A stretch of 64,000 nt of DNA from Bacillus_CJ salitolerans (GTDB taxonomy: Bacteria; Bacillota; Bacilli; Bacillales; SA4): the NCBI RefSeq assembly GCF_042680805.1, contig NZ_JBHUEM010000003.1, positions 620,001 through 684,000 of the forward strand, given 5' to 3'. Positions 52,144-60,305 of this stretch are shown here, piece by piece. The position numbers and the translations under genes were made by a program. The notes beneath the pieces were generated by a model. That model ran no database searches. It saw only the letters and a list, made by a program, of their open reading frames with translations, and was not told where the DNA came from. How positions within the stretch are numbered: position 1 is the first letter of the stretch; the number at the start of each line of letters is the position of its first letter.

Positions 52144-52172
52144 TTGACAGTTTACCTTACATGGAATATGAT
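52144..52172 (+). promoter_or_regulatory. glnRA promoter overlapping a second GlnR-like site
   Basis: TTGACA at 52144-52149, 17 bases, and TATGAT at 52167-52172. A second GlnR-type site (TGACA, seven bases, TTACA; one mismatch to consensus) covers 52145-52161 and the -35, so GlnR binding would block RNA polymerase. Confidence 0.8.
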
Positions 52173-52206
52173 GTAAGTATGAAGAAAAAATAAAGGAGGA
52201 TTTGAA

Positions 52207-52608
52207 GTGAGTGACAAACACATTCGTCGTAATATGCCATTATTTCCAATTGGAATTGTTATGAACTTAACCGATTTGTCTGCTCGCCAAATCCGGTATT
52301 ATGAAGAACATGGATTAGTGACACCTGCAAGAACAGATGGGAATCGTCGTTTATTTTCCTTTAATGACGTTGATCGACTCTTGGAAATTAAAGATTTAAT
52401 TGACCAAGGTGTAAATATGGCAGGGATCAAGCAGGTTTTCCAAGTAAAACACCAATCAGATGAAACAGAAAACAAGCAAGTTGAAATTGTGAAAAAAGAG
52501 TTAACGGATGAGGAACTTCGTAAAATGCTTAAAGATGAACTCATCCAGGCCGGTCGATTTAACCGTACATCTTTAAGACAAGGTGACATGGCCAGATTTT
52601 TCCATTAA
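52207..52608 (+). CDS. glnR: Nitrogen regulator GlnR
   Basis: GlnR is a MerR-family repressor of glutamine synthetase and other nitrogen genes. It has 133 residues. The winged helix is MNLTDLSARQIRYYEEHGLV followed by RRLFSFNDVDRL. The C-terminal tail, which in B. subtilis interacts with feedback-inhibited GlnA, ends RTSLRQGDMARFFH. GTG start with AAAGGAGG upstream. It is co-transcribed with glnA, 30 bases downstream. Confidence 0.96.
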   Translation: MSDKHIRRNMPLFPIGIVMNLTDLSARQIRYYEEHGLVTPARTDGNRRLFSFNDVDRLLEIKDLIDQGVNMAGIKQVFQVKHQSDETENKQVEIVKKELTDEELRKMLKDELIQAGRFNRTSLRQGDMARFFH

Positions 52609-52638
52609 AAGAGATGAACACTAAGGGAGGAAATTAGA

Positions 52639-53973
52639 ATGTCAAGATTTACAAAGGAAGATATTTTTAGAATTGCCAATGAAGAAAATGTAAAGTATAT
52701 CCGCCTTCAATTTACTGACTTACTAGGGATTATTAAAAATGTTGAAATCCCTGTTAGTCAATTAGAAAAAGCACTTGACAATAAAATGATGTTTGACGGT
52801 TCTTCTATTGAAGGGTTTGTTAGAATTGAAGAATCAGATATGTACTTATACCCAGATTTAGACACGTGGGTTGTATTTCCTTGGACTGCTGAAAAAGGAA
52901 AGGTTGCACGCTTAATTTGTGACATTTACAATCCAGACGGCACTCCATTTGAAGGAGATCCACGAAATAATTTAAAGCGTGTGTTAAGAGAAATGGAAGC
53001 TCTAGGCTTTACTGATTTCAACCTAGGACCTGAACCAGAGTTCTTCTTATTCAAGCTAGATGAAAAAGGGGAACCTACTCTTGAGTTAAATGATGCGGGT
53101 GGATACTTTGACCTAGCACCAACTGACCTAGGGGAAAATTGCCGTCGTGATATCGTACTTGAATTAGAAGAAATGGGCTTTGAAATTGAAGCTTCACACC
53201 ATGAGGTTGCACCTGGACAGCATGAAATTGACTTTAAATATGCTAATGCTCTCAAGGCATGTGATGATATTCAAACATTTAAACTAGTAGTAAAAACAAT
53301 AGCTCGTAAACATGGTTTACATGCTACTTTCATGCCAAAACCATTATTTGGAGTGAACGGCTCTGGGATGCATGCTAACGTTTCGTTATTCAAGGGTAAC
53401 GAAAATGCGTTCTTTGATCCAAGCAAAGATTTGCAATTAAGTGACGATGCAATTCATTTTATCGCTGGTGTGTTAAAGCATGCGCCTAATTTTACAGCTG
53501 TAACAAACCCTACTGTAAATTCATACAAGCGACTAGTTCCTGGCTATGAGGCACCTTGCTATGTTGCGTGGTCTGCAAGAAACAGAAGTCCACTAATTCG
53601 TATTCCTTCTTCACGTGGCCTAAGTACTCGTGTAGAAATACGAAGTGTGGATCCTTCTGCTAACCCATATTTAGCAATGGCAGTACTACTAGCTTCAGGT
53701 CTTGATGGTATCAAGAATAAACTTCAAGCTCCTAAGCCGGTAGATCGTAACATCTATGTAATGAACAAGCAAGAGCGCTTAGAAAATGGTATCGTTGATT
53801 TACCAGCAACACTTTACCATGCACTAGAGAACCTAAAAACAGACGAAGTCATTAAAGGGGCATTGGGAAGTCACTTACTAGAGCACTTTATTGAAGCAAA
53901 GGAAATTGAATGGGATATGTTCCGTACTCAAGTTCATCCTTGGGAACGTGAGCAATATATGTCAACGTATTAA
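52639..53973 (+). CDS. glnA: Glutamine synthetase type I
   Basis: The enzyme makes glutamine from glutamate, ammonia and ATP. It has 444 residues, the length of the GSI-alpha form of Firmicutes. Conserved motifs are MFDGSSIEGF, GPEPEFFLF, the metal/ATP segment NGSGMHANVSLF, and RSPLIRIPSSRG. In Bacillus the feedback-inhibited enzyme controls GlnR and TnrA. AGGGAGG precedes the ATG. Terminator and repeat copy 7 follow. Confidence 0.97.
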   Translation: MSRFTKEDIFRIANEENVKYIRLQFTDLLGIIKNVEIPVSQLEKALDNKMMFDGSSIEGFVRIEESDMYLYPDLDTWVVFPWTAEKGKVARLICDIYNPDGTPFEGDPRNNLKRVLREMEALGFTDFNLGPEPEFFLFKLDEKGEPTLELNDAGGYFDLAPTDLGENCRRDIVLELEEMGFEIEASHHEVAPGQHEIDFKYANALKACDDIQTFKLVVKTIARKHGLHATFMPKPLFGVNGSGMHANVSLFKGNENAFFDPSKDLQLSDDAIHFIAGVLKHAPNFTAVTNPTVNSYKRLVPGYEAPCYVAWSARNRSPLIRIPSSRGLSTRVEIRSVDPSANPYLAMAVLLASGLDGIKNKLQAPKPVDRNIYVMNKQERLENGIVDLPATLYHALENLKTDEVIKGALGSHLLEHFIEAKEIEWDMFRTQVHPWEREQYMSTY

Positions 53974-53980
53974 TATATAT

Positions 53981-54014
53981 AAAACCTTGATACCATTGGT
54001 ATCGAGGTTTTTTT
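53981..54014 (+). terminator. Terminator after glnA
   Basis: A 13-bp stem with one GU pair (AAACCTTGATACC with GGTATCGAGGTTT) and three-base loop is followed by T residues. Confidence 0.95.
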
Positions 54015-54026
54015 ATTAAACTAAGA

Positions 54027-54264
54027 AAGTATAAGTTTCTGGTGTTTAGTTGATACAATGTTACGGCTAAATCCAGCTCCAGCACCCAGCCAAGATGAAA
54101 TGGCGACGATCTTTGCCATTTCATCCTACTCGAGGGGGAAAAGAAAAATCACTTTTTCCTTGGTCAACTAACCTGTCATGAATAAAAGGGAACACCACCC
54201 TTTTTTTCATGACAGAACATTTGCTCTGCCTTAGGCTAAGGGGGGCCCCCTGAGACTTTTGTTC
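54027..54264 (+). repeat. Dispersed structured intergenic repeat, copy 7
   Basis: This is a full-length copy: head AAGTATAAGTTTCTGGTG, core CCAGCTCCAGCACCCAGCC, perfect hairpin A, hairpin B, hairpin C GTCATGAA (54175-54182)/TTCATGAC (54206-54213), and a tail diverged to GGCTAAGGGGGGCCCCC. It begins 12 bases after the glnA terminator. It lies in the 513-base gap before the HD-GYP gene; the remaining 220 bases show a TATAGT-like -10 near 54385 and nothing else clear. Confidence 0.92.
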
Positions 54265-54486
54265 TGAAAAAAACTGAATTCTGTGAAAAGAATGTATGTT
54301 ACAGAGAATTAAATGATGTGTAATAGAGAACAGAATTATTAAAAATGTAGCAAGGAATTCGTCATTTTATGTCGAAGAATATTGTATAGTAGACATTTAG
54401 TGAAAATAAATCCTTTCATAAAAGAAAGTACTTCATCAAGGTTTATCAAAGGATACGGGACGAATCATACTTAGGAGAGAATAGAT

Positions 54487-55599
54487 ATGCGGTTAGTACC
54501 ACTAGAACGATGTGAATCAAAAATGATGTTAGGGCAATCGATTTATGATGGAAATGGAAGAGTTCTTCTAGCTAAAGGGACTGAACTTTCTGATCGCTTA
54601 ATCCAGAGACTTAAAAAACTTCATATTTATTCTGTCTATATAGAAGATGAACTTTCGCAAGGAATAGAAATTGTTGAATCAGTTCCTGAGAGGCTTCGTA
54701 TAGAAGCAGTCAATGTAATTACAGATAGTTTAAACACTATCGCTGAACTAAAGGATACAAGCGGTAGCAACCTACAAGGAATGATGAAGACAGGAAGAGC
54801 AATCCGAAGCTTGCAAAAAGTTTTTAAGGACTTATTATCATGCCTTTCAGAAAACAGAACAGTTATTAATTTATTGGCTACTACAAAAATTCACGGAAAT
54901 GATATTTACCAGCATAGCTTAAATGTGACCATATATGCATGTCAATTAGCCATTGAGAATGGATTGCCACTAAAAAATATTGAAGAAATCGGATTAGGTG
55001 CAATGTTACATGATGTAGGAAAGGTGTTTATCTCCCATGAGGTATTAAATAAACCTGGAAAACTAACAGAAGAGGAATATGAATATGTGAAGAAACACAC
55101 AGAACTGGGGTTTGATCTATTACGTAAAATTCATGAAATTCCAATGACTGTCTCACATTGTGCACTTCAACATCATGAAAAATTAGATGGAACGGGATAT
55201 CCAAGAGGGTTAAAAGAAACTGAAATTCATAGTTATGCAAAAATTATTAGTGTTGCAGATGTATTTAGTGCATTGACAAGTCATCGAGCTTATCGGACGC
55301 CTTTTTTGCCACATGAAGCATTAGAAATTTTGTATGCTGGTAGTGGCTCCCAATTTGAAAGTAAACAAATTCAATTATTTAAAGGGTGTATTGCAATTTA
55401 CCCTCAAGGATTAACAGTGAAAATGAATGATGGCAGGATAGGAATTATTTCGGATTATAATTTTCATTCGGTAGGTAGACCAAAAGTAAGGATCATTCGA
55501 GATGAATATAACCAAAAAATTGTACCTTATGAAATCGATTTATCCTCGAAGGAGCATTTAACGCTTGATATCATTGAATCAGATCCATTGCTCTATTAA
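54487..55599 (+). CDS. HD-GYP domain protein, probable cyclic-di-GMP phosphodiesterase
   Basis: This is a 370-residue cytoplasmic protein with an N-terminal DUF3391-like or uncharacterised region (1-130). The HD-GYP domain spans about 135-305: HDVGKVFI holds the HD pair, and HHEKLDGTGYPRG holds the GYP motif. A beta-rich C-terminal segment follows. HD-GYP enzymes hydrolyse c-di-GMP; activity here is inferred. SD is AGGAGAGA. It has no close operon partner and converges on lexA through a shared bidirectional terminator. Confidence 0.88.
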   Translation: MRLVPLERCESKMMLGQSIYDGNGRVLLAKGTELSDRLIQRLKKLHIYSVYIEDELSQGIEIVESVPERLRIEAVNVITDSLNTIAELKDTSGSNLQGMMKTGRAIRSLQKVFKDLLSCLSENRTVINLLATTKIHGNDIYQHSLNVTIYACQLAIENGLPLKNIEEIGLGAMLHDVGKVFISHEVLNKPGKLTEEEYEYVKKHTELGFDLLRKIHEIPMTVSHCALQHHEKLDGTGYPRGLKETEIHSYAKIISVADVFSALTSHRAYRTPFLPHEALEILYAGSGSQFESKQIQLFKGCIAIYPQGLTVKMNDGRIGIISDYNFHSVGRPKVRIIRDEYNQKIVPYEIDLSSKEHLTLDIIESDPLLY

Positions 55600-55639
55600 T
55601 GCAAAAAGTGTAGTAAATAGATTGTTTGTTAGAAAAGAA

Positions 55640-55676
55640 TGACAAAAGTCTTGGGTTTTCCAAGACTTTTCTTCTT
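55640..55676. terminator. Bidirectional terminator between the HD-GYP gene and lexA
   Basis: The stem AAAAGTCTTGG/CCAAGACTTTT has a five-base loop. T residues occur on both strands, serving both convergent genes. Confidence 0.9.
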
Positions 55677-56301
55677 AGTGTAATGTTCGATAGACACCAA
55701 TGACTTTACCCAGTATTGAAACACTTTTTAATAGAATTGGCTCAAGACTGGAATTTTCAGGTTGCAAACGAATATAGTCTTTCTCTTTAAAAAACCTTTT
55801 CACTGTTGCTTCATCTTCTTCAGTCATAGCAACAACAATATCCCCGTTATTGGCTGTTTTCTGTTGACGGACAAGTACGAGATCTCCGTCAAATATCCCA
55901 GCTTCAATCATGCTATCACCCATAATTTCTAACATAAATACATTTTCTCCAGGTGTTACATACCGGTCAGGTATAGGAAAGAAATCTTCTATATTTTCTA
56001 CCGCAGTAATGGGTTGTCCAGCAGTTACTTTCCCGATAATCGGTACATTAATAACAGATCCATTAAAAACAGGCTGAACAATATTGTCTTGATCAAGAAT
56101 TTCAATAGCTCTTGGTTTAGTAGGATCTCTTCGAATTAATCCCTTACTCTCTAATCTTGCGAGATGACCATGGACGGTGGAACTAGATGCTAGGCCAACG
56201 GCCTCTCCAATTTCACGAACAGAAGGTGGATAACCCTTTAGCTGAACCTCGCGTTTAATAAACTCCAAAATATCTTGTTGTCGTTTTGATAGTTTCTTCA
56301 T
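55675..56301 (-). CDS. lexA: SOS repressor LexA
   Basis: LexA represses the SOS regulon and cleaves itself when RecA filaments form. It has 208 residues. The winged helix shows RQQDILEFIKREV and SVREIGEAVGLASSSTVHGHL. The Ala-Gly cleavage site is in VTAGQP, the catalytic Ser in LEIMGDSMIEAGI and the Lys in DEATVKRFF. The ATG that gives MKKLSKRQQ is chosen, with GGAGTG upstream; the longer frame starting at 56325 is less likely. It is divergent from yneA with LexA boxes between, so it is autoregulated. Confidence 0.97.
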   Translation of the reverse strand: MKKLSKRQQDILEFIKREVQLKGYPPSVREIGEAVGLASSSTVHGHLARLESKGLIRRDPTKPRAIEILDQDNIVQPVFNGSVINVPIIGKVTAGQPITAVENIEDFFPIPDRYVTPGENVFMLEIMGDSMIEAGIFDGDLVLVRQQKTANNGDIVVAMTEEDEATVKRFFKEKDYIRLQPENSSLEPILLKSVSILGKVIGVYRTLH

Positions 56302-56363
56302 AGTAAAACACTCCAATAGCTCCATATAATTACAAACAGTATACCATGCCTACTACAAATATA

Positions 56364-56377
56364 CAAACATAAGTTCG
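56364..56377 (-). promoter_or_regulatory. LexA box 1 in the lexA-yneA region
   Basis: On the minus strand the sequence reads CGAACTTATGTTTG, one change from the CGAAC-N4-GTTCG consensus. Confidence 0.85.
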
Positions 56378-56393
56378 AGAAAAATGATTGACA

Positions 56394-56407
56394 AAAACAA
56401 ATGTTCG
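56394..56407 (-). promoter_or_regulatory. LexA box 2 in the lexA-yneA region
   Basis: On the minus strand the sequence reads CGAACATTTGTTTT, with a perfect left half-site and a partial right half-site. Confidence 0.75.
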
Positions 56408-56425
56408 TATTAAATTAATCATATA

Positions 56426-56439
56426 AGAACATACATTCT
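56426..56439 (+). promoter_or_regulatory. LexA box 3 close to yneA (weak)
   Basis: AGAACATACATTCT has the GAAC half-site and a diverged right half, located about 20 bases before the yneA start. Confidence 0.5.
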
Positions 56440-56458
56440 ATTTTTGGGGGTCGCTTAT

Positions 56459-56794
56459 ATGAAAATAAAAATGATGAATCTATCATTCTATATACTTTTC
56501 CTGTTCACAATTTTTTCTATTTTCTTTGTTTCTTCCTATATCAATAAAGATAGTCGACTAGAAGAAGAGTACTTGTTTATTCAGCTATCTTCTGGGGATA
56601 CGTTATGGGATGTTGCTGAACAGTTTGCAGATCAACATGGTTTAGCGACGACTCAGTTTATTAAATGGGTCGAAGAAAAGAATAACATTGACGGAAACCT
56701 TATTGTTGCGGGTGAAAGGATTGTAATACCTGTTAAAAAGGAACATATATCAGATACAGTTTTACTTGTCGCTGATGGATCAGTCGCTCATTAA
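56459..56794 (+). CDS. yneA: SOS cell-division suppressor YneA
   Basis: YneA delays septation during the SOS response. It has 111 residues, with an N-terminal membrane segment (about residues 6-27) and an extracellular LysM domain (LSSGDTLWDVAEQFADQH). ATG at 56459 is chosen with GGGGGTC upstream; a TTG at 56444 is a weaker option. It is divergent from lexA behind LexA boxes, as in B. subtilis. The resolvase-like gene yneB that follows yneA there is absent here. Confidence 0.92.
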   Translation: MKIKMMNLSFYILFLFTIFSIFFVSSYINKDSRLEEEYLFIQLSSGDTLWDVAEQFADQHGLATTQFIKWVEEKNNIDGNLIVAGERIVIPVKKEHISDTVLLVADGSVAH

Positions 56795-56818
56795 GCTCAT
56801 TAATTAGATGAAAAATGT

Positions 56819-56849
56819 AACCTGCTTGATTCCAAGCAGGTTCTTTTAG
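56819..56849 (+). terminator. Terminator after yneA
   Basis: The stem AACCTGCTTG/CAAGCAGGTT has a four-base loop, followed by CTTTT. Confidence 0.92.
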
Positions 56850-56895
56850 TATCATACGTATATGCTTAAGACCGAAGTAAAGGAGTATACTAAAA

Positions 56896-57132
56896 ATGCT
56901 ATCACAGGAAAAATTAGCTAGAATTAACCATCTATCGAAGAAATCAAAAGAAGTTGGGTTAACAAAGGAAGAAATGGAAGAACAGAAAAGTCTTAGGGAA
57001 GAATATTTAAAAGCTTTTAGAGGTCAAATGGTAGATCATTTACATTCTATAAAGGTTGTTGATGAAAAAGGAACAGATGTTACCCCAGAAAAGTTAAAGA
57101 AAAGTAAAGCACAGAGAAAAAATCTTCATTAA
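56896..57132 (+). CDS. ynzC: DUF896 family protein YnzC
   Basis: This is a 78-residue two-helix protein (LARINHLSKKSKEVGLTKEE, then LREEYLKAFRGQ), the DUF896 signature. In B. subtilis it belongs to the SOS-linked region near yneA; its own role is unknown. AAAGGAG precedes the ATG. It stands between yneA and tkt with separate non-coding gaps on both sides. Confidence 0.93.
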   Translation: MLSQEKLARINHLSKKSKEVGLTKEEMEEQKSLREEYLKAFRGQMVDHLHSIKVVDEKGTDVTPEKLKKSKAQRKNLH

Positions 57133-57216
57133 TTTTGTTCTTATCATTGATATACTATATATAAGAATAAGCCAATCTATAAAAACATATTAGTTTAATT
57201 AGAAAGGATGTTGAAT

Positions 57217-59217
57217 TTGACAGAAACTATCGATCATTTATCTATTAACGCTATTAGAACATTGTCAATCGATGCAATTGAAAAGGCGAATTCTGGTCAC
57301 CCAGGGATGCCAATGGGGGCTGCTCCAATGGCATATACATTATGGACGAAATTTATGAATCACAATCCTAAAAATCCAAGCTGGTTTAATCGCGATCGAT
57401 TTGTATTATCAGCTGGTCATGGTTCAATGCTTCTATATAGTTTATTACATATTTCAGGTTATGACCTCTCAATGGATGATATTAAAGCATTCCGACAGTG
57501 GGGAAGTAAAACACCAGGTCACCCTGAATATAAGCACACACCTGGAGTAGAAGCAACGACAGGTCCTTTAGGACAGGGGATTGCAATGGCGGTTGGAATG
57601 GCAATGGCTGAAAGCCATTTAGCAGGCAAATATAATCGAGATAATTTGAACATCATTGACCATTTTACATACACCATTTGTGGCGATGGAGATTTAATGG
57701 AAGGTGTATCTGCTGAAGCTGCATCTTTAGCTGCTCATTTACGATTAGGAAAATTAGTTGTTCTTTATGATTCAAACGATATTTCGTTAGATGGTGAACT
57801 AGACAAAGCCTTTACAGAAAGCGTGGAAGACCGTTTTAAAGCTTACGGTTGGCAAGTTATTCGAGTGGAGGATGGAAATAGTGTTGAGGAATTAAGTCGG
57901 GCACTTGCCGAGGCAAAAACAGAACTTAATCGTCCAACATTAATTGAAGTAAAGACTACAATTGGCTATGGTTCTCCAAATAGAGCAGGAACATCAGATG
58001 TCCATGGTGCCCCACTTGGGTCAGATGAGGCAAAACTGACGAAAGAAGCTTATAAATGGACTTTTGAAGAAGATTTCCATGTCCCAGAGGAAGTATATAG
58101 ACATTTTCATAAAACCATAGTGGAAAAGGGTAAAGAGAAAGAGCAAGAATGGGAACATCTGTTTAAAAAGTATCAGGAAAACTATCCGGATCTAGCTTCG
58201 GAGCTTACTTCAGCAATGCAAGGTAAACTACCTGATGGCTGGGCTAATGATCTTCCTACTTATGAAGCAGGGAAGAGCTTAGCCACTCGTGCATCATCTG
58301 GAGAAGCGTTAAATGCAATTGCAAAAGGTGTACCGTTTTTCTTCGGTGGATCAGCAGATCTAGCAGGGTCCAATAAAACGATGATAAAAGGAACGGTAGA
58401 TTTTTCTCATGAAGACTACAGTGGAAGAAATATATGGTTTGGTGTAAGAGAATTTGCAATGGGTGCTGCGCTAAATGGTATGGCTCTTCATGGTGGGTTA
58501 AAAGTATATGGCGGAACATTTTTTGTGTTTTCAGATTATCTTCGTCCGGCCATTCGTCTTTCAGCCCTTATGCAAATCCCTGTTACTTACGTATTCACTC
58601 ATGATAGTATTGCAGTTGGTGAGGATGGACCTACACATGAACCGATAGAACAACTTCCGTCATTAAGAGCAATGCCTGGGTTAAGTGTTATTCGACCAGC
58701 TGATGGTAATGAAACTTCAGCTGCTTGGAAATTGGCAATTGAATCAGAGGATACTCCAACTGTTCTAGTTCTTACTAGACAAAACTTAGTTACAATGGAT
58801 TCTAGTAAAGAACTTGCCTATGATGGTGTGAAGAAAGGTGCTTACGTTGTGTCAAGCGCAACGAAGGAGATACCGGATGGAATCCTACTTGCTAGTGGTT
58901 CTGAAGTAACACTTGCAATTGAGGCCCAAAAAGTATTAGAAACAGAAGGTATTTCAGTTTCTGTCGTCAGTATGCCTTCTTGGGATCGTTTTGAAAAACA
59001 AACACCTGAATATAAGCAGTCAGTTATTCCAAAGGATGTAAAAAAACGTTTAGCCATTGAAATGGCAAATCCTCTTGGGTGGGAGCGTTACACAGGTGAT
59101 GAAGGTAAGATCATTGGTATTCATACATTTGGTGCTTCTGCGCCAGGTGAAATCGTTATGAAAGAGTATGGCTTTACCGTTGAAAATGTTGTGTCCCAAA
59201 TGAAATCATTACTGTAA
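57217..59217 (+). CDS. tkt: Transketolase
   Basis: Transketolase transfers two-carbon units in the pentose phosphate pathway. It has 666 residues. Features are NSGHPGMPMGAAPMAY, the TPP motif GDGDLMEGVS, THDSIAVGEDGPTHEPIEQL in the pyrimidine domain, and the C-terminal domain from about residue 540. TTG at 57217 is chosen because AAAGGATG lies eight bases upstream; the in-frame ATG at 57208 falls within that SD. A terminator follows. Confidence 0.96.
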   Translation: MTETIDHLSINAIRTLSIDAIEKANSGHPGMPMGAAPMAYTLWTKFMNHNPKNPSWFNRDRFVLSAGHGSMLLYSLLHISGYDLSMDDIKAFRQWGSKTPGHPEYKHTPGVEATTGPLGQGIAMAVGMAMAESHLAGKYNRDNLNIIDHFTYTICGDGDLMEGVSAEAASLAAHLRLGKLVVLYDSNDISLDGELDKAFTESVEDRFKAYGWQVIRVEDGNSVEELSRALAEAKTELNRPTLIEVKTTIGYGSPNRAGTSDVHGAPLGSDEAKLTKEAYKWTFEEDFHVPEEVYRHFHKTIVEKGKEKEQEWEHLFKKYQENYPDLASELTSAMQGKLPDGWANDLPTYEAGKSLATRASSGEALNAIAKGVPFFFGGSADLAGSNKTMIKGTVDFSHEDYSGRNIWFGVREFAMGAALNGMALHGGLKVYGGTFFVFSDYLRPAIRLSALMQIPVTYVFTHDSIAVGEDGPTHEPIEQLPSLRAMPGLSVIRPADGNETSAAWKLAIESEDTPTVLVLTRQNLVTMDSSKELAYDGVKKGAYVVSSATKEIPDGILLASGSEVTLAIEAQKVLETEGISVSVVSMPSWDRFEKQTPEYKQSVIPKDVKKRLAIEMANPLGWERYTGDEGKIIGIHTFGASAPGEIVMKEYGFTVENVVSQMKSLL

Positions 59218-59231
59218 ATAATTAATCCAAA

Positions 59232-59261
59232 ATGCCCCTTATATTATAAGGGGTGTTTTTT
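59232..59261 (+). terminator. Terminator after tkt
   Basis: The stem CCCCTTAT/ATAAGGGG has a three-base loop and is followed by TGTTTTT. Confidence 0.92.
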
Positions 59262-59300
59262 CGACAAAAATAGAGCCTTCGCGCGTCAGTGTTAGACAAT
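59260..59300 (-). promoter_or_regulatory. Two Spo0A boxes upstream of sirA
   Basis: On the minus strand, 59260-59268 reads TTTGTCGAA, a perfect match to the 0A box. The second, 59292-59300, reads ATTGTCTAA (seven of nine). A TATAAT at 59320-59325 follows. sirA is activated by Spo0A~P in B. subtilis, so the arrangement fits. Confidence 0.7.
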
Positions 59301-59371
59301 CCTTTTAATAATCCTCCTGTATAATCATACATATAATATAGGTTGCTGTATGAAGCGGGGGGAGTAAAAGG

Positions 59372-59815
59372 ATGAGGCAATATCAAATTTATTGGGTAGA
59401 AGAAGAATTTGCGAATCATTACTTCGGAAGGGAAATCATGTTCTATAGGTTATTTTTTCAGTTTAATGAGGAACGAAATGAAGAGAGAAAAAATATTCTT
59501 AATAAGCAGGTTGAATATATAACAAAGCCTCTTCCAGCTATACAGCTTAATCAGTTTATAGAATCAGAATTGAAGGGGAATATCAATTTCACCATCACAA
59601 CAGAAGGTTTTATGTTTCATGATCAAGCAACTAGAAGTGGAGCTAGTCTTTCTGTTCATGAACGGTATATATGGGTAGTAGGAACTGGAAACTATGAGAC
59701 TGAAATGATGCTATTTGATTTATTAAGGAAATGGGATTCTAGATTTTTAGCCATTGATTTAGGACAAGCAAGGTACGGTTGGCTTTCACCCATAAAGCAA
59801 CGAAAATTTGTGTAA
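59372..59815 (+). CDS. sirA: Sporulation inhibitor of replication SirA
   Basis: SirA binds DnaA and blocks new rounds of replication at sporulation onset. It has 147 residues and begins MRQYQIYWVEEEFANHYFG, matching the YneE/SirA family. The SD is GGGGGGAG. It lies between tkt and yneF as in B. subtilis. Spo0A boxes and a TATAAT lie upstream. Confidence 0.92.
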   Translation: MRQYQIYWVEEEFANHYFGREIMFYRLFFQFNEERNEERKNILNKQVEYITKPLPAIQLNQFIESELKGNINFTITTEGFMFHDQATRSGASLSVHERYIWVVGTGNYETEMMLFDLLRKWDSRFLAIDLGQARYGWLSPIKQRKFV

Positions 59816-59889
59816 ATATTATTTTCATATTGTATAATAGATTCTGTTTGTGTAAACTGTAAAATAGACAACTTGAAGGAGGAAGAAAT

Positions 59890-60108
59890 ATGGATTTATG
59901 GGTCGTTATTCTAGTTGGTGTTCTAGCTCTAATAGCTGGGGTCGCTCTAGGATTTTTCATTGCTCGTCAATATATGATGAGTTACTTAAAAAAGAATCCA
60001 CCGATTAATGAACAAATGCTACGTACTATGATGATGCAGATGGGTCAAAAACCATCTCAAAAGAAGGTTAACCAAATGATGAAGGCGATGAATAATCGCA
60101 TTAAATAA
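59890..60108 (+). CDS. yneF: UPF0154 membrane protein YneF
   Basis: This is a 72-residue protein with one N-terminal membrane segment (about residues 4-26) and a Met/Lys-rich tail (MLRTMMMQMGQKPSQKKVNQ), typical of the UPF0154 family. GAAGGAGGAAG precedes the ATG. The function is unknown. Its position next to sirA is conserved in Bacillus. Confidence 0.94.
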   Translation: MDLWVVILVGVLALIAGVALGFFIARQYMMSYLKKNPPINEQMLRTMMMQMGQKPSQKKVNQMMKAMNNRIK

Positions 60109-60117
60109 AGGAAAGAC

Positions 60118-60147
60118 GAAGCACTCGCATACCGGGTGCTTTTCTTT
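60118..60147 (+). terminator. Terminator after yneF
   Basis: The stem AAGCAC/GTGCTT has partial inner pairing and is followed by TTCTTT. Confidence 0.78.
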
Positions 60148-60305
60148 AGTTTATGAGAGAGCATAAATTTTTCCTATCATAGAAAGAATGGAGAAAAACA
60201 GTACCATTCATTCCATTAAATCAATAATAAGAAAGTCATAGTGCATTCTATTGGTTTAAGTCCAGCAATTGTACAAGATTTCAATAAAAAAGGGTGAATT
60301 CAAAC

